From CAG-557 sp045540315 (lineage in GTDB: Bacteria; Bacillota; Clostridia; Oscillospirales; Acutalibacteraceae), in the NCBI GenBank assembly GCA_045540315.1, contig JAZQHA010000053.1, positions 62,001 through 126,000 of the forward strand: a DNA stretch of 64,000 nt, in the 5' to 3' direction. The notes under the pieces are model-generated. The model searched no databases. It was not told where the DNA came from and worked only from the letters and a program-made list of their open reading frames with translations. Of this stretch, positions 42,330 to 50,349 are shown in pieces; the stretch's first letter is position 1; each line of letters opens with the position of its first letter. The translations under genes were made by a program, and so were the position numbers.

Positions 42330-42445
42330 AAAGCTTCCTCCAATATAACTCCGTTTTATGCCATTATATCACAGACAAAACATTAATCAACACCAACTTT
42401 AAATTTAGCTCAACTTGTTTTGTGTAGTTTTCTGCTAGTCTCGCC

Positions 42446-42546
42446 GCCGCGAGGCCATAAGAACCACAAATTTTGTGGTTCTTATGTAACCAGCACTCCC
42501 TGAGTGCTGGTTAGGCTCCATAAAAATTATGGAGCCGCCTCGCGGC
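42446..42546 (+). repeat. Cloverleaf repeat, copy 8 (new arm sequences)
   Basis: Outer stem GCCGCGAGGC (42446-42455) with GCCTCGCGGC (42537-42546), the same as the main family, but the arms are new: CATAAGAACCACAAA/TTTGTGGTTCTTATG (42456-42486), TAACCAGCACT/AGTGCTGGTTA (42487-42513) and GGCTCCATAA/TTATGGAGCC (42514-42536). All arms abut. It lies between dnaE and pfkA. CTGCT/AGCAG outside may extend the outer stem. Confidence 0.92.
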
Positions 42547-42593
42547 TGGCCCACTGGCCAAGCAGTTATCTTGGTTTCAAGGCTCTCTTTACG

Positions 42594-45500
42594 TTATTCT
42601 TTCATTACGACATTTTTATCTCCTAACTGATTTCTCAGCTCCCCAACAAGTATATCATTCTTTGATATCCACAATTTTCGAGGTGCTAATGTTAATTTTT
42701 TTTCATCCTCAAGAAAAATATACACTGGCGTATGTCCCTCAAAAATACTCAATAAAAGCACAGCCCTTTTGTACTCAAAGCACTCTTTATTTTTCACTTT
42801 CAAGTATAGACCGGGATTTTTCAATGGTTGCTTAGGCTCCGACGTTTGTTCTTGTATAGCGTTCGGATTTGGTGCTGAAACAATTTTATCGCATATAAGT
42901 TTTGGTTCTTCGTCCTCCCGAACGCTAAGTCTTGCATGAATCTCAACTATGTTACCGTCCCTGAGCAAAAACGAACTTTTCTCGAGCACAGAGCCAAAAA
43001 CCATCATTTCCATCGTACCGAGCATATCTTCTATCATGACGTACGCAAAGGTGTTATTATTTTTTGAGGTCTTTAGTTTAACATCTGAAACAATTGCTAA
43101 AATTTTCACTCTATCGCCATCTCGATATTTAGGATTTTCTTCCTTTGAGAGATTAACTATATCTCCAATTTTAGCGTAATTTTGAGTTTTTATAAGCTCA
43201 GCAAACTCTGCCATTGGGTGCCCTGACAAATATAGCCCCGTCATTTCTTTTTCCATTTTTAAGAGTTCTTCTTGAGGAAACTCACACAAATCCGGCATTT
43301 CAATTTGAGCCTCTACATCAGTTTTCATTGTATCGAAAAATCCAATTTGGCCCTCAATATTATTTTTCCGTTCAGTCGCTAGTCCCTCAAATATGCCATC
43401 AAGAACAGATAACATCTGACGTCGATTTGCGCCTAAGTTATCGAAGGCGCCTCCCTTAACTAGGTTCTCGACGACACGCTTTTGCATATTTTTCCCATAC
43501 ATGCGCTTACAAAAGTCGTATAAAGAGGTAAACCTGCCATTTTTTCGTTCTTCGATTATCTGCTCAATCGGAGCGCGTCCTATACTTTTTATCGCCAACA
43601 GACCAAAACGAATATTATCACCGTCCACAGTAAAGCGGTCTTCGCTCTCGTTAACATCCGGTGGCAAAACATTAATTCCCAAACTTTTGCACTCATCAAT
43701 ATACTCAACAATCTTATTTATGTTGTCCAAGACGCTCGTGATGAGAGCTGCCATGTACTCCTTAGGATACTTGCACTTGAGATAAGCAGTCTGGTACGAG
43801 ATAATCGCATATGCTGCAGCGTGAGATTTATTAAAAGCGTATGAGGCAAAACTTTCCATCTCAGAGTAAATGCTCGAAGCTACTTCTTCGCTTATACCAC
43901 GACGAATACAACCTTCCACCTCGACGTTGCCATTATCATCTACAAGGCCATGTATAAAAATTTGATGCTCTCTCTCCATGACGTCTTTTTTCTTTTTAGA
44001 CATAGCACGTCGAACGATATCTGCCCTGCCGAGCGAAAAACCAGCTAACTTGCGGAAAATTTGCATAACCTGCTCTTGATAGACAATACAACCGTAAGTC
44101 ACGTTAAGGATATCTGACAAAAGCGGGTGCTTATACTTAATCCTATCCGGATGATGCCGGTTCTCGATATACTGCGGAATAGAACTCATCGGGCCCGGAC
44201 GATACAGCGAAATAACTGCAATTAAGTCCTCTATGCTATCTGGTTTGAGTTGCATTAAAACGTTTTTCATGCCAACCGATTCGTACTGAAAAACTCCCTG
44301 CGTTAACCCTTTTGACATCATTGCAAAGACTTCTTTATCGTGCAAATCAATGTTCTCTATCCGAAATTCCGGATCAAAATTGTTAACCATTTTTTCTGTG
44401 TCTTTTATCACAGTGAGCGTGCGAAGACCCAAAAAGTCCATCTTTAAAAGTCCCAGTTCCTCAAGCGTTGTCATGGTAAACTGAGTTACAATAGCCTCGT
44501 CGTTTTTGGCAAGCGGCACATACTCACTAACTGGTTGCTCAGTTATAACAACACCCGCTGCATGCGTAGAGGCATGTCTAGGCATTCCTTCAAGCTTTTG
44601 GGCCATATCGATGAGCTCTTTTATTTTAGGATTTTCCTCATATTTCTTGCGCAAGTCAGCTGAAGTAGAAAGTGCTTTTTTTAAAGTCACACCGAGCTCC
44701 ATTGGCACCAGCTTTGCTACAGAATCAACCTCCGCATAAGGTATAGCTAACGCACGCCCAACATCACGAATCGCACCTCTGGCGGCCATTGTGCCAAAGG
44801 TTATAATTTGCGCAACGTGGTCGGAGCCATATTTTCGTATAACATAATCTATAACTTCTTGGCGCCGCACATAGCAAAAATCGATGTCAAAATCCGGCAT
44901 ACTTACACGTTCCGGATTTAAAAAGCGCTCAAAAAGCAAGTTATATTTTATCGGGTCGATACCGGTAATACCGATACAATACGCCGCTAAGCTGCCCGCA
45001 CCAGAGCCTCTTCCTGGGCCAACGGCTATTCCTGCACTTTTTGCATATCGTACAAAGTCGTGCACAATAAGAAAATAATCGACATAACCCATTCTTTTTA
45101 TCGTAGAAAGCTCATACTCCAAGCGTGTAATAAGCGAGTCATCTGGATTTTCACCGTAATTTTTACGCAAGCCATTATAGCATTGTTCTCTAAAGTACTC
45201 ATAATGGTCTTGATTATTCGGCACATCAAAGTGTGGCAGCTTCGTTTGTCCAAATTCAAACTCTACGTTACACTGCTCAGCTATTTTAACGGTATTTTCT
45301 ATGGCACCCTCGTAGGCACCAAAAAGCTCCTGCATTTCCTCGGTTGACTTAATATAAACCTGATCCGTGCCAAAGTCCATCTTATCGTCGTCTTCCACCG
45401 TATGGTTTGTCTGTATGCACAACAGGACCTCATGCATACGGCTATCCTCGCGAGTTATGTAGTGGCAGTCATTCGTCGCAACCATGGGAATCCCTGTTTC

Positions 45501-46085
45501 TTGAGAGAGCCTTTTCAGCATCGGTAAAATTCGGAGTTCGTCAGCTAAACCATGATTTTGCAACTCTATATAAAAATTATCTTTACCAAAAATTTCTTGA
45601 TATTTTTCTGCAACAACTTTAGCTCTGTCGTAATCGTTACGATTAAGTGCCCTGGGGATTTCTCCCGCAAGGCACGCCGACAAAGCTATAAGACCCTCGC
45701 TATGCTGACGCAATAAATCTTCATCTATGCGAGGCTTGTTATAAAATCCCTCGATGAACGACAGAGAGACCATTTTTATTAGGTTTTGATACCCAATATT
45801 ATTTTTACAGAGCAAAACCAGATGATAAATCTCCGAGTCAAGTTCGCGCACCTTATCAAAGCGGCTACGTTTAGCAACATAGACCTCACAGCCAATGATT
45901 GGTTTTATACCTTCACTTTTAGCTGCCTTATAGAAGTCCATCACACCGTACATAGAGCCGTGGTCAGTTATTGCAATGGCATGTTGTTCTAACTCTTTCG
46001 CTCGTTTTACCATATCCTTAATACGGCACGCACCATCTAATAAGCTATACTCGCTATGCACATGTAGATGCACAAACCTACTCAT
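42594..46085 (-). CDS. dnaE: DNA polymerase III alpha subunit DnaE
   Basis: C-family polymerase of 1163 residues from ATG 46085 (MSRFVHLHVHSEYSLLDG), where GGAG stands upstream at good spacing; the open frame to 46124 has no such site. Order: PHP domain with all expected ligands (HLHVHS, LLDG, ITDHG, GCEVY, YHLVLL, SACLAGE, NDCHY), palm with PDFDIDF, fingers, helix-hairpin-helix and C-terminal OB fold (VKILAIVSDVKLK). In PolC-containing bacteria DnaE extends primers on the lagging strand or does lesion bypass. Its length is of the longer DnaE1 kind. Confidence 0.96.
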   Translation of the reverse strand: MSRFVHLHVHSEYSLLDGACRIKDMVKRAKELEQHAIAITDHGSMYGVMDFYKAAKSEGIKPIIGCEVYVAKRSRFDKVRELDSEIYHLVLLCKNNIGYQNLIKMVSLSFIEGFYNKPRIDEDLLRQHSEGLIALSACLAGEIPRALNRNDYDRAKVVAEKYQEIFGKDNFYIELQNHGLADELRILPMLKRLSQETGIPMVATNDCHYITREDSRMHEVLLCIQTNHTVEDDDKMDFGTDQVYIKSTEEMQELFGAYEGAIENTVKIAEQCNVEFEFGQTKLPHFDVPNNQDHYEYFREQCYNGLRKNYGENPDDSLITRLEYELSTIKRMGYVDYFLIVHDFVRYAKSAGIAVGPGRGSGAGSLAAYCIGITGIDPIKYNLLFERFLNPERVSMPDFDIDFCYVRRQEVIDYVIRKYGSDHVAQIITFGTMAARGAIRDVGRALAIPYAEVDSVAKLVPMELGVTLKKALSTSADLRKKYEENPKIKELIDMAQKLEGMPRHASTHAAGVVITEQPVSEYVPLAKNDEAIVTQFTMTTLEELGLLKMDFLGLRTLTVIKDTEKMVNNFDPEFRIENIDLHDKEVFAMMSKGLTQGVFQYESVGMKNVLMQLKPDSIEDLIAVISLYRPGPMSSIPQYIENRHHPDRIKYKHPLLSDILNVTYGCIVYQEQVMQIFRKLAGFSLGRADIVRRAMSKKKKDVMEREHQIFIHGLVDDNGNVEVEGCIRRGISEEVASSIYSEMESFASYAFNKSHAAAYAIISYQTAYLKCKYPKEYMAALITSVLDNINKIVEYIDECKSLGINVLPPDVNESEDRFTVDGDNIRFGLLAIKSIGRAPIEQIIEERKNGRFTSLYDFCKRMYGKNMQKRVVENLVKGGAFDNLGANRRQMLSVLDGIFEGLATERKNNIEGQIGFFDTMKTDVEAQIEMPDLCEFPQEELLKMEKEMTGLYLSGHPMAEFAELIKTQNYAKIGDIVNLSKEENPKYRDGDRVKILAIVSDVKLKTSKNNNTFAYVMIEDMLGTMEMMVFGSVLEKSSFLLRDGNIVEIHARLSVREDEEPKLICDKIVSAPNPNAIQEQTSEPKQPLKNPGLYLKVKNKECFEYKRAVLLLSIFEGHTPVYIFLEDEKKLTLAPRKLWISKNDILVGELRNQLGDKNVVMKE

Positions 46086-46190
46086 AACAGTTCTCCATAA
46101 AAAATTGATATTTACATCATACAAAGTTTCTTGCGAAAAATAGATACTGAATCCGCGTTATTGTAAAAACCATTATAATTTTTCAATGGT

Positions 46191-47039
46191 TTAACTCCCG
46201 ATGTTGTTCTCCCAATTCTCTATAACTCCTTCAAGCGTTTTTGACAATACCTGAAGTTTGTCGTTTTTGTCTGTAGGCAACGCGCTAGGTTTGCACCAAT
46301 AATTCAAGTGAGCCATGTCATGTTCATCATAAACTTGTCCATTTATTGATTTAGCCCAAGCTCTCCCCATATCAATTTCCGCTTGACACTTCTCTTGTTG
46401 TTTCATACCTGCTTTTAAAGCATCAACACACGCTGGATAATAATGTGTATATATGGCATTTGCATGGTTTCCCCTATCGTCCATATTCCACGGCCATTTT
46501 ATTTCCTTAGGGAAACAGTTTGAGTTTGTCTGTAATTTTCCTATTGCACTCAAAATTTCACAACCCTTTTTCGCATCCGCCGGACCGAAGTTAGATTTGG
46601 GGTTAACTATCCAACCCAAATTATCCCTCATTATCGCCGCACATACATCACGTCTCAGGTTGCTGTCCTGATAGGCTACATAACCTTGATGACCAGCATA
46701 CCCTATAGCCCCTATAGCCGCAGTTGCTGCCATATAAACACCTGGCCAAAACCCTCTTCTTCGTGCCATAGCTTGACCTTGCCCCAATCCTCGTTGCACC
46801 CCTCGCTCATATGCCGCACCGACATTCCTTGCTATCTCCACAACGTTCCTTCCAGTATCTATGGCTTGCATCAATCTTGAGTATTCAGCCGCATTAGCTT
46901 CTACCGCTTCTAGGAATTGATTTGCTTGTGCTGCTAGTGCTGCTACTTGTCCTGGTGCTGGTGCTGCTGGTGCTGCTTGTCCTGCTGCTCCTCCAAACAA
47001 CAAAGATATTGCTAATAATACAGAAATTATACTACTCAT
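46191..47039 (-). CDS. Secreted Cys-containing hypothetical protein
   Basis: No family recognised. 282 residues from ATG 47039 (MSSIISVLLAISLLFGGAAG), which is a signal peptide, followed by an Ala/Pro stretch (QAAPAAPAPGQ). A helical segment and a second hydrophobic stretch (VYMAATAAIGAIGYAG) follow. The C-terminal half has six cysteines spaced as if for disulfides (DVCAA, KGCEI, SNCFP, PACVD, EKCQA, YWCKP) and many Trp and His. GAGAGGA precedes the start. A strong promoter with a palindrome lies upstream. It neighbours the double-glycine peptide cluster, but a link is speculative. Confidence 0.65.
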   Translation of the reverse strand: MSSIISVLLAISLLFGGAAGQAAPAAPAPGQVAALAAQANQFLEAVEANAAEYSRLMQAIDTGRNVVEIARNVGAAYERGVQRGLGQGQAMARRRGFWPGVYMAATAAIGAIGYAGHQGYVAYQDSNLRRDVCAAIMRDNLGWIVNPKSNFGPADAKKGCEILSAIGKLQTNSNCFPKEIKWPWNMDDRGNHANAIYTHYYPACVDALKAGMKQQEKCQAEIDMGRAWAKSINGQVYDEHDMAHLNYWCKPSALPTDKNDKLQVLSKTLEGVIENWENNIGS

Positions 47040-47086
47040 TGTACTATCCTCTCCCAAAAATAAATTTAAATTAATAAACAAGTTTA

Positions 47087-47115
47087 ATTATACCGTTAAA
47101 GGTATAAAAAGTCAA
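47087..47115 (-). promoter_or_regulatory. Promoter and palindrome of the secreted protein gene
   Basis: Minus strand: TTGACT (47115-47110), 17 bases, TATAAT (47092-47087). The spacer and -10 are covered by TTATACC/GGTATAA (47088-47107), a perfect 7-base-arm palindrome, probably an operator. Confidence 0.8.
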
Positions 47116-47272
47116 GATATTTTTATCTATTTTGTTTGCATGCACAAAAAAGATTGTCGACAAAACAAATTTATTAAAACCCAAACAATCTCATACATAT
47201 TGTTTTTCTGTAACCATAATTTACGAAATTCCATATGATGATATTGAAATACACAAAAAGGAGGGAAACAGT

Positions 47273-47392
47273 ATGTGTAACAATGGTTTCGGCGGAGGCT
47301 GCTCCTGGATAATCATCTTAATTCTTATCTTGTGTTGCTGCGGAAACAATGGTAACGAATATGGATGTAATAACGGCTGTGGTTGCAATTAA
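47273..47392 (+). CDS. YjcZ-like small Gly/Cys-rich membrane peptide
   Basis: A 39-residue peptide: a Gly-rich N-terminus (MCNNGFGGGCSW), one hydrophobic helix (IIILILILCCC) and a Cys/Gly/Asn-rich tail (CNNGCGCN). This layout resembles the YjcZ-type small sporulation peptides. AAGGAGGG lies 7 bases before ATG 47273; an upstream ATG in the same frame is unsupported. Eight or so cysteines suggest metal binding or spore-coat cross-linking. It ends at a strong terminator. Confidence 0.7.
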   Translation: MCNNGFGGGCSWIIILILILCCCGNNGNEYGCNNGCGCN

Positions 47393-47403
47393 GCATAAAG
47401 AAT

Positions 47404-47438
47404 GTGCACTCTCTATACTTACGAGGGTGCACTTTTTT
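47404..47438 (+). terminator. Terminator of the YjcZ-like gene
   Basis: GTGCACTCTC pairs with GAGGGTGCAC, followed by six T. Confidence 0.85.
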
Positions 47439-47510
47439 CTTTTTACATAGTTATCATATTTTTATTCATCAAGCATATTGTATATAGAACTCTATTTTCG
47501 GAGGACGTTT

Positions 47511-48152
47511 ATGCATATAGTAAGTTTAAAAACCTGTAACTCAACTGAAAAAAAACATATAAAACACTTTTCTCAAAATAACAAAGCCTTATTAATATTA
47601 ACTTTGTTTTTTCTCATAGGCTTGTTCTTTGGCTCTATCTTAATAAGATTCTTTGATGTCGACACTTTTAAATTTTTCAAAATTTTATTGCTCAGCGACT
47701 TGACTGAACGTACTTCCGCATCTTATTTAAGTATCTTTATAAAGTCTATTTCGGCAATATCAATTTTTATCCTTCCCGCTTTCTTAATGGGACTGTCGGC
47801 ATGGGGCTTTGTCGCTGCACCAATAATTCCCTTCTTGCGTGGAATATGCATCGGCCTTTCTAGCGGCTACATATACTCACTCTATGGCTTTAAAGATATA
47901 TGTTGTTATTCTTTAACTTTTTTACCAGGAATATTTGTCTCTACCATCGCCATCTTGTTAATTACAAAAGAATCTTCGCTTTTTTCCATTAGCTGCTTTT
48001 CTTTAATTTTCTTAAAAAATACCGCCCATAGCACCACCGGCACTACAAAGCGGTATATATTTAAAACTTTATCACTAATGTTTTTGGCAATAATCGCCGC
48101 GGGAATCGACGTCCTTTTTAGCCTGGTTTTTGCACATTTTTTGGCAACATAA
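47511..48152 (+). CDS. SpoIIM-like multi-helix membrane protein
   Basis: Membrane protein of 213 residues from ATG 47511, with GGAGG upstream; the open frame from 47478 is not supported. Five or six hydrophobic segments. Resemblance to stage II sporulation protein M: GLFFGSILIRFF, an internal FLMGLSAWGFVAAP, RGICIGLSSGYIYSLYG and TFLPGIFVSTIAIL. SpoIIM forms the engulfment complex with SpoIID and SpoIIP. The assignment is by pattern and of medium strength; it could be another DUF95 member. Confidence 0.6.
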   Translation: MHIVSLKTCNSTEKKHIKHFSQNNKALLILTLFFLIGLFFGSILIRFFDVDTFKFFKILLLSDLTERTSASYLSIFIKSISAISIFILPAFLMGLSAWGFVAAPIIPFLRGICIGLSSGYIYSLYGFKDICCYSLTFLPGIFVSTIAILLITKESSLFSISCFSLIFLKNTAHSTTGTTKRYIFKTLSLMFLAIIAAGIDVLFSLVFAHFLAT

Positions 48153-48154
48153 AT

Positions 48155-48664
48155 CTAACTTTTTTTATTGGCATTAGTCTTCTTGGAATTTGAATAACTT
48201 CCTAGCTTTGATGAAACATCCGCAAAAACATCTGCATTAGGCTGAACAACGAACACATCAAGAAGTAAGTTTGCACACATACTACCAAGCACCGCGTCAA
48301 ATATTACATTAAAAACACTCTTAGGACCACCATGCAGATGAGGACCAACAACGAACGCAAATGCTTTACCGACACCGTTGAGCAATTGCCGATAAGTCAA
48401 CGTTAACCCGTCCCCACCTTGTACAACTTCCAAGTCTTCTACAGTTAACTTCAATAGCTTGTCTCTATTTTCTTTTACAAATGTCAAAAGCTCTTTTTTC
48501 TTTTGATGAAAGACTTCTAGGCTGTTTTCATCTATATAAATATCATGTTTTTCAAGCAGTCTGCGCTCGCTATCTATATCATCTAGCAACAGTAACTCTT
48601 GAAACAAGTTTTGTACGTTTTCGATTGATTCTTGACCCGTCTCAAATTTATTTTCCTTGCTCAT
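48155..48664 (-). CDS. Double-glycine leader protein A of the paralogue cluster
   Basis: 169 residues. A long leader of about 84 residues has a helical part (IENVQNLFQELLLLDDIDSE) and ends LTVEDLEVVQGG, with L -12, D -8, L -7 and V -4. The part after GG is about 85 residues, hydrophobic in the middle (AFAFVVGPHLHGG, MCANLLLDVFVV) with a basic Lys-rich end. GAGGTG stands 5 bases before the ATG. It shares the first 84 residues closely with the 48852 paralogue while the rest has diverged, as expected for an export leader with a variable cargo. No transporter gene nearby. Confidence 0.7.
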   Translation of the reverse strand: MSKENKFETGQESIENVQNLFQELLLLDDIDSERRLLEKHDIYIDENSLEVFHQKKKELLTFVKENRDKLLKLTVEDLEVVQGGDGLTLTYRQLLNGVGKAFAFVVGPHLHGGPKSVFNVIFDAVLGSMCANLLLDVFVVQPNADVFADVSSKLGSYSNSKKTNANKKS

Positions 48665-48851
48665 AAAAACACCTCATTTTAATGTTGCCAATTGGTTTTC
48701 GCCGTTTACTAAGAAACATTACCCCAATACACCAAATACTAAAAGAAAAGATACATTAAAGCGTTATCAACTTAAAATAAAAATCTTTGCGAGTTTAATC
48801 TTTTCTCTTTATAAGGCGGAAGATTTCTGAATTTTTGGTTGTAAAAAACAA

Positions 48852-49319
48852 TTACTTGTTTTTGCTGCTGTCGCTGTCATCGATTGCACCTTTCAGCGAC
48901 TTGAATCCTTGGTCGATAACATTAGTCAGCACATTAATACCCATATCGCTAAAAAAAACAAAGGCCGGTGTTTTGCTCAACTCAAGATATTTTTGCAGCC
49001 CAAAAACAAGCAACTTGCTGATAGCATGAAACACTGTTCTAGCGTTAGCTACTTTGCTCCACTCTATACCCCCACTTACGCTTTCCAATTCATTTACGTC
49101 TAATTTTGACAACTTGGATTTATTTTCTTTTACAAATACAAAAAGCTCTTTTTTCTTTTGATGGAACGCTTCTAAGCTTTTTTCATCAACATCAATGCCA
49201 CGTTTTTCAAGCAGTTTACGCTCGCTATCTATATCATCTAACAATAGTAACTCTTGAAACAAGTTTTGTATCTCTTCGATTGATTCTTGACCTAAATCAA
49301 GATTATTTTTTTTATTCAT
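48852..49319 (-). CDS. Double-glycine leader protein B of the paralogue cluster
   Basis: 155 residues. Leader: IEEIQNLFQELLLLDDIDSE then KLLEKRGIDVDEKSLEAFH, ending LDVNELESVSGG with L -12, E -8, L -7, V -4. The cargo of about 72 residues begins IEWSKVANARTVFHA, is amphipathic (LVFGLQKYLEL) and ends in charged residues. GAGGTG precedes the ATG. A short A-T hairpin with a T-run overlaps the stop codon (about 48838-48858) and may terminate transcription. Paralogue of 48155 and 49368. Confidence 0.7.
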   Translation of the reverse strand: MNKKNNLDLGQESIEEIQNLFQELLLLDDIDSERKLLEKRGIDVDEKSLEAFHQKKKELFVFVKENKSKLSKLDVNELESVSGGIEWSKVANARTVFHAISKLLVFGLQKYLELSKTPAFVFFSDMGINVLTNVIDQGFKSLKGAIDDSDSSKNK

Positions 49320-49367
49320 AAAAACACCTCATTAAAAAATCTTTTTTGGGATTAACTCAAACTCATT

Positions 49368-49802
49368 TTATAATGTCCGTGGTTGACCATGTACGGTATT
49401 CCATATTTGATCTTGCGCAGCCCCCGCTATCTGGTCTTGAAGCGTTTGCACAAGAAGTTCTTGGATGTTTGCACCATTTAACGTCGCATTCACAATATTA
49501 ACGATTTGCTTTATTGCATCAATAAAGTTTATAGCTTCTTCAGCAATGTTAAATAGTGTCAACAGATTAATACCGCCACTTACGTCACCTAACTCAGTTA
49601 CATCAAGCTTTTGCAGCTGATCTTTATTCTTTTTTATAAAATCAAAGAACTCTTTTTTTCTTAGATGAAATTCTTTTAGAATTTTTTCGTCAATAGTAAA
49701 TCCGCGTTCTTGAATAAGCTTGCGTTCACTCTCTATATCTTGTTGTAAAAGTAAATCTTTGAGCAAATTCTGTATGTCATCGTTTAACGTATCATCTTTC
49801 AT
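49368..49802 (-). CDS. Double-glycine leader protein C of the paralogue cluster
   Basis: 144 residues from ATG 49802 (MKDDTLNDDIQNLLKD). Leader ends LDVTELGDVSGG; the -12, -8, -7 and -4 positions match paralogues A and B. The cargo of about 67 residues is mostly helical (NIAEEAINFIDAIKQIVNIV) with no cysteine. GGAGG stands 20 bases upstream, unusually far. TTTTTT and AAAAAA between it and the ATG could pair and bring them closer. The frame is open further upstream, but that extension overlaps the neighbouring gene and is not paralogue-like. Confidence 0.65.
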   Translation of the reverse strand: MKDDTLNDDIQNLLKDLLLQQDIESERKLIQERGFTIDEKILKEFHLRKKEFFDFIKKNKDQLQKLDVTELGDVSGGINLLTLFNIAEEAINFIDAIKQIVNIVNATLNGANIQELLVQTLQDQIAGAAQDQIWNTVHGQPRTL

Positions 49803-49848
49803 ATAGATTTTTTTATAAAAAACCTCCTTCTTTTGCTTTTTGCTAAAA

Positions 49849-50076
49849 TTAAGACCGACAAATATAACCATCTCTAAAATCATGCATTAAATACCAGCAG
49901 TATTTGCATTTTTCTGGACGTCCTTCAGCTTCCCACTCTTCTCGTTTGCTGTCTAACACCATAAACTTACCCGGCTTACAGCACTTTTCTTCGGGCACAA
50001 CATCCACAGCTATACCACCAGCTATGCTCCCTAATTCCTCAAAACTCATCTTCTCTTTTTTTAAATCTTCACCCAT
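49849..50076 (-). CDS. Double-glycine leader peptide D, Cys-containing
   Basis: 75 residues. A short leader MGEDLKKEKMSFEELGSIAGG has M -12, S -11, E -8, L -7 and I -4. Cleavage would leave about 54 residues with five cysteines: EKCCKPG, KCKYCW and ICRS. Basic and aromatic residues are frequent. AAGGAGG stands about 9 bases before the ATG at 50076. It is first in the run of four such genes and has a strong promoter about 210 bases upstream with a terminator-like hairpin between. Confidence 0.7.
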   Translation of the reverse strand: MGEDLKKEKMSFEELGSIAGGIAVDVVPEEKCCKPGKFMVLDSKREEWEAEGRPEKCKYCWYLMHDFRDGYICRS

Positions 50077-50134
50077 CTTAAAAACCTCCTTATTAAATTT
50101 AATTTTCTTCCATCCAGATAAAATTTATTTAAAC

Positions 50135-50188
50135 AAAAAGGCACTCATAAAAATACCCGTTGAAAAGTAATTTCTATGAATGCTTTTT
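50135..50188 (-). promoter_or_regulatory. Terminator-like hairpin in the peptide operon leader
   Basis: On the minus strand AAAAAGCATTCATA pairs with TATGAGTGCCTTTTT (one bulge), a 14-pair stem ending in five T. It lies between the promoter at 50285-50313 and the first peptide gene, so it may act as an attenuator. Confidence 0.5.
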
Positions 50189-50284
50189 AATTGTAAGGTA
50201 AGACTTGTTAATTAAACCACTAGAAAAACCTATTAAGTAATACAGCGCAAAATATTTAAATTTAAATTCCTTCTGGTACGTTTA

Positions 50285-50313
50285 ATTATATTTTATTTTT
50301 TCAAGATAGTCAA
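50285..50313 (-). promoter_or_regulatory. Promoter of the double-glycine peptide run
   Basis: Minus strand: TTGACT (50313-50308), 17 bases, TATAAT (50290-50285). The leader RNA would be about 200 bases. Confidence 0.75.
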
Positions 50314-50349
50314 CAGCCATACAATAAAAATAATTTTATTGTTTTTTGG

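Noticed and set aside
47273..47392. Double-glycine leader peptide
   Set aside because: The GGG is at the very N-terminus before a membrane helix, which fits YjcZ-like peptides and not an export leader.
49849..50076. Lanthipeptide precursor
   Set aside because: It has cysteines and a GG leader, but no LanM/LanB/LanC-type enzyme is nearby and Ser/Thr are scarce in the cargo.
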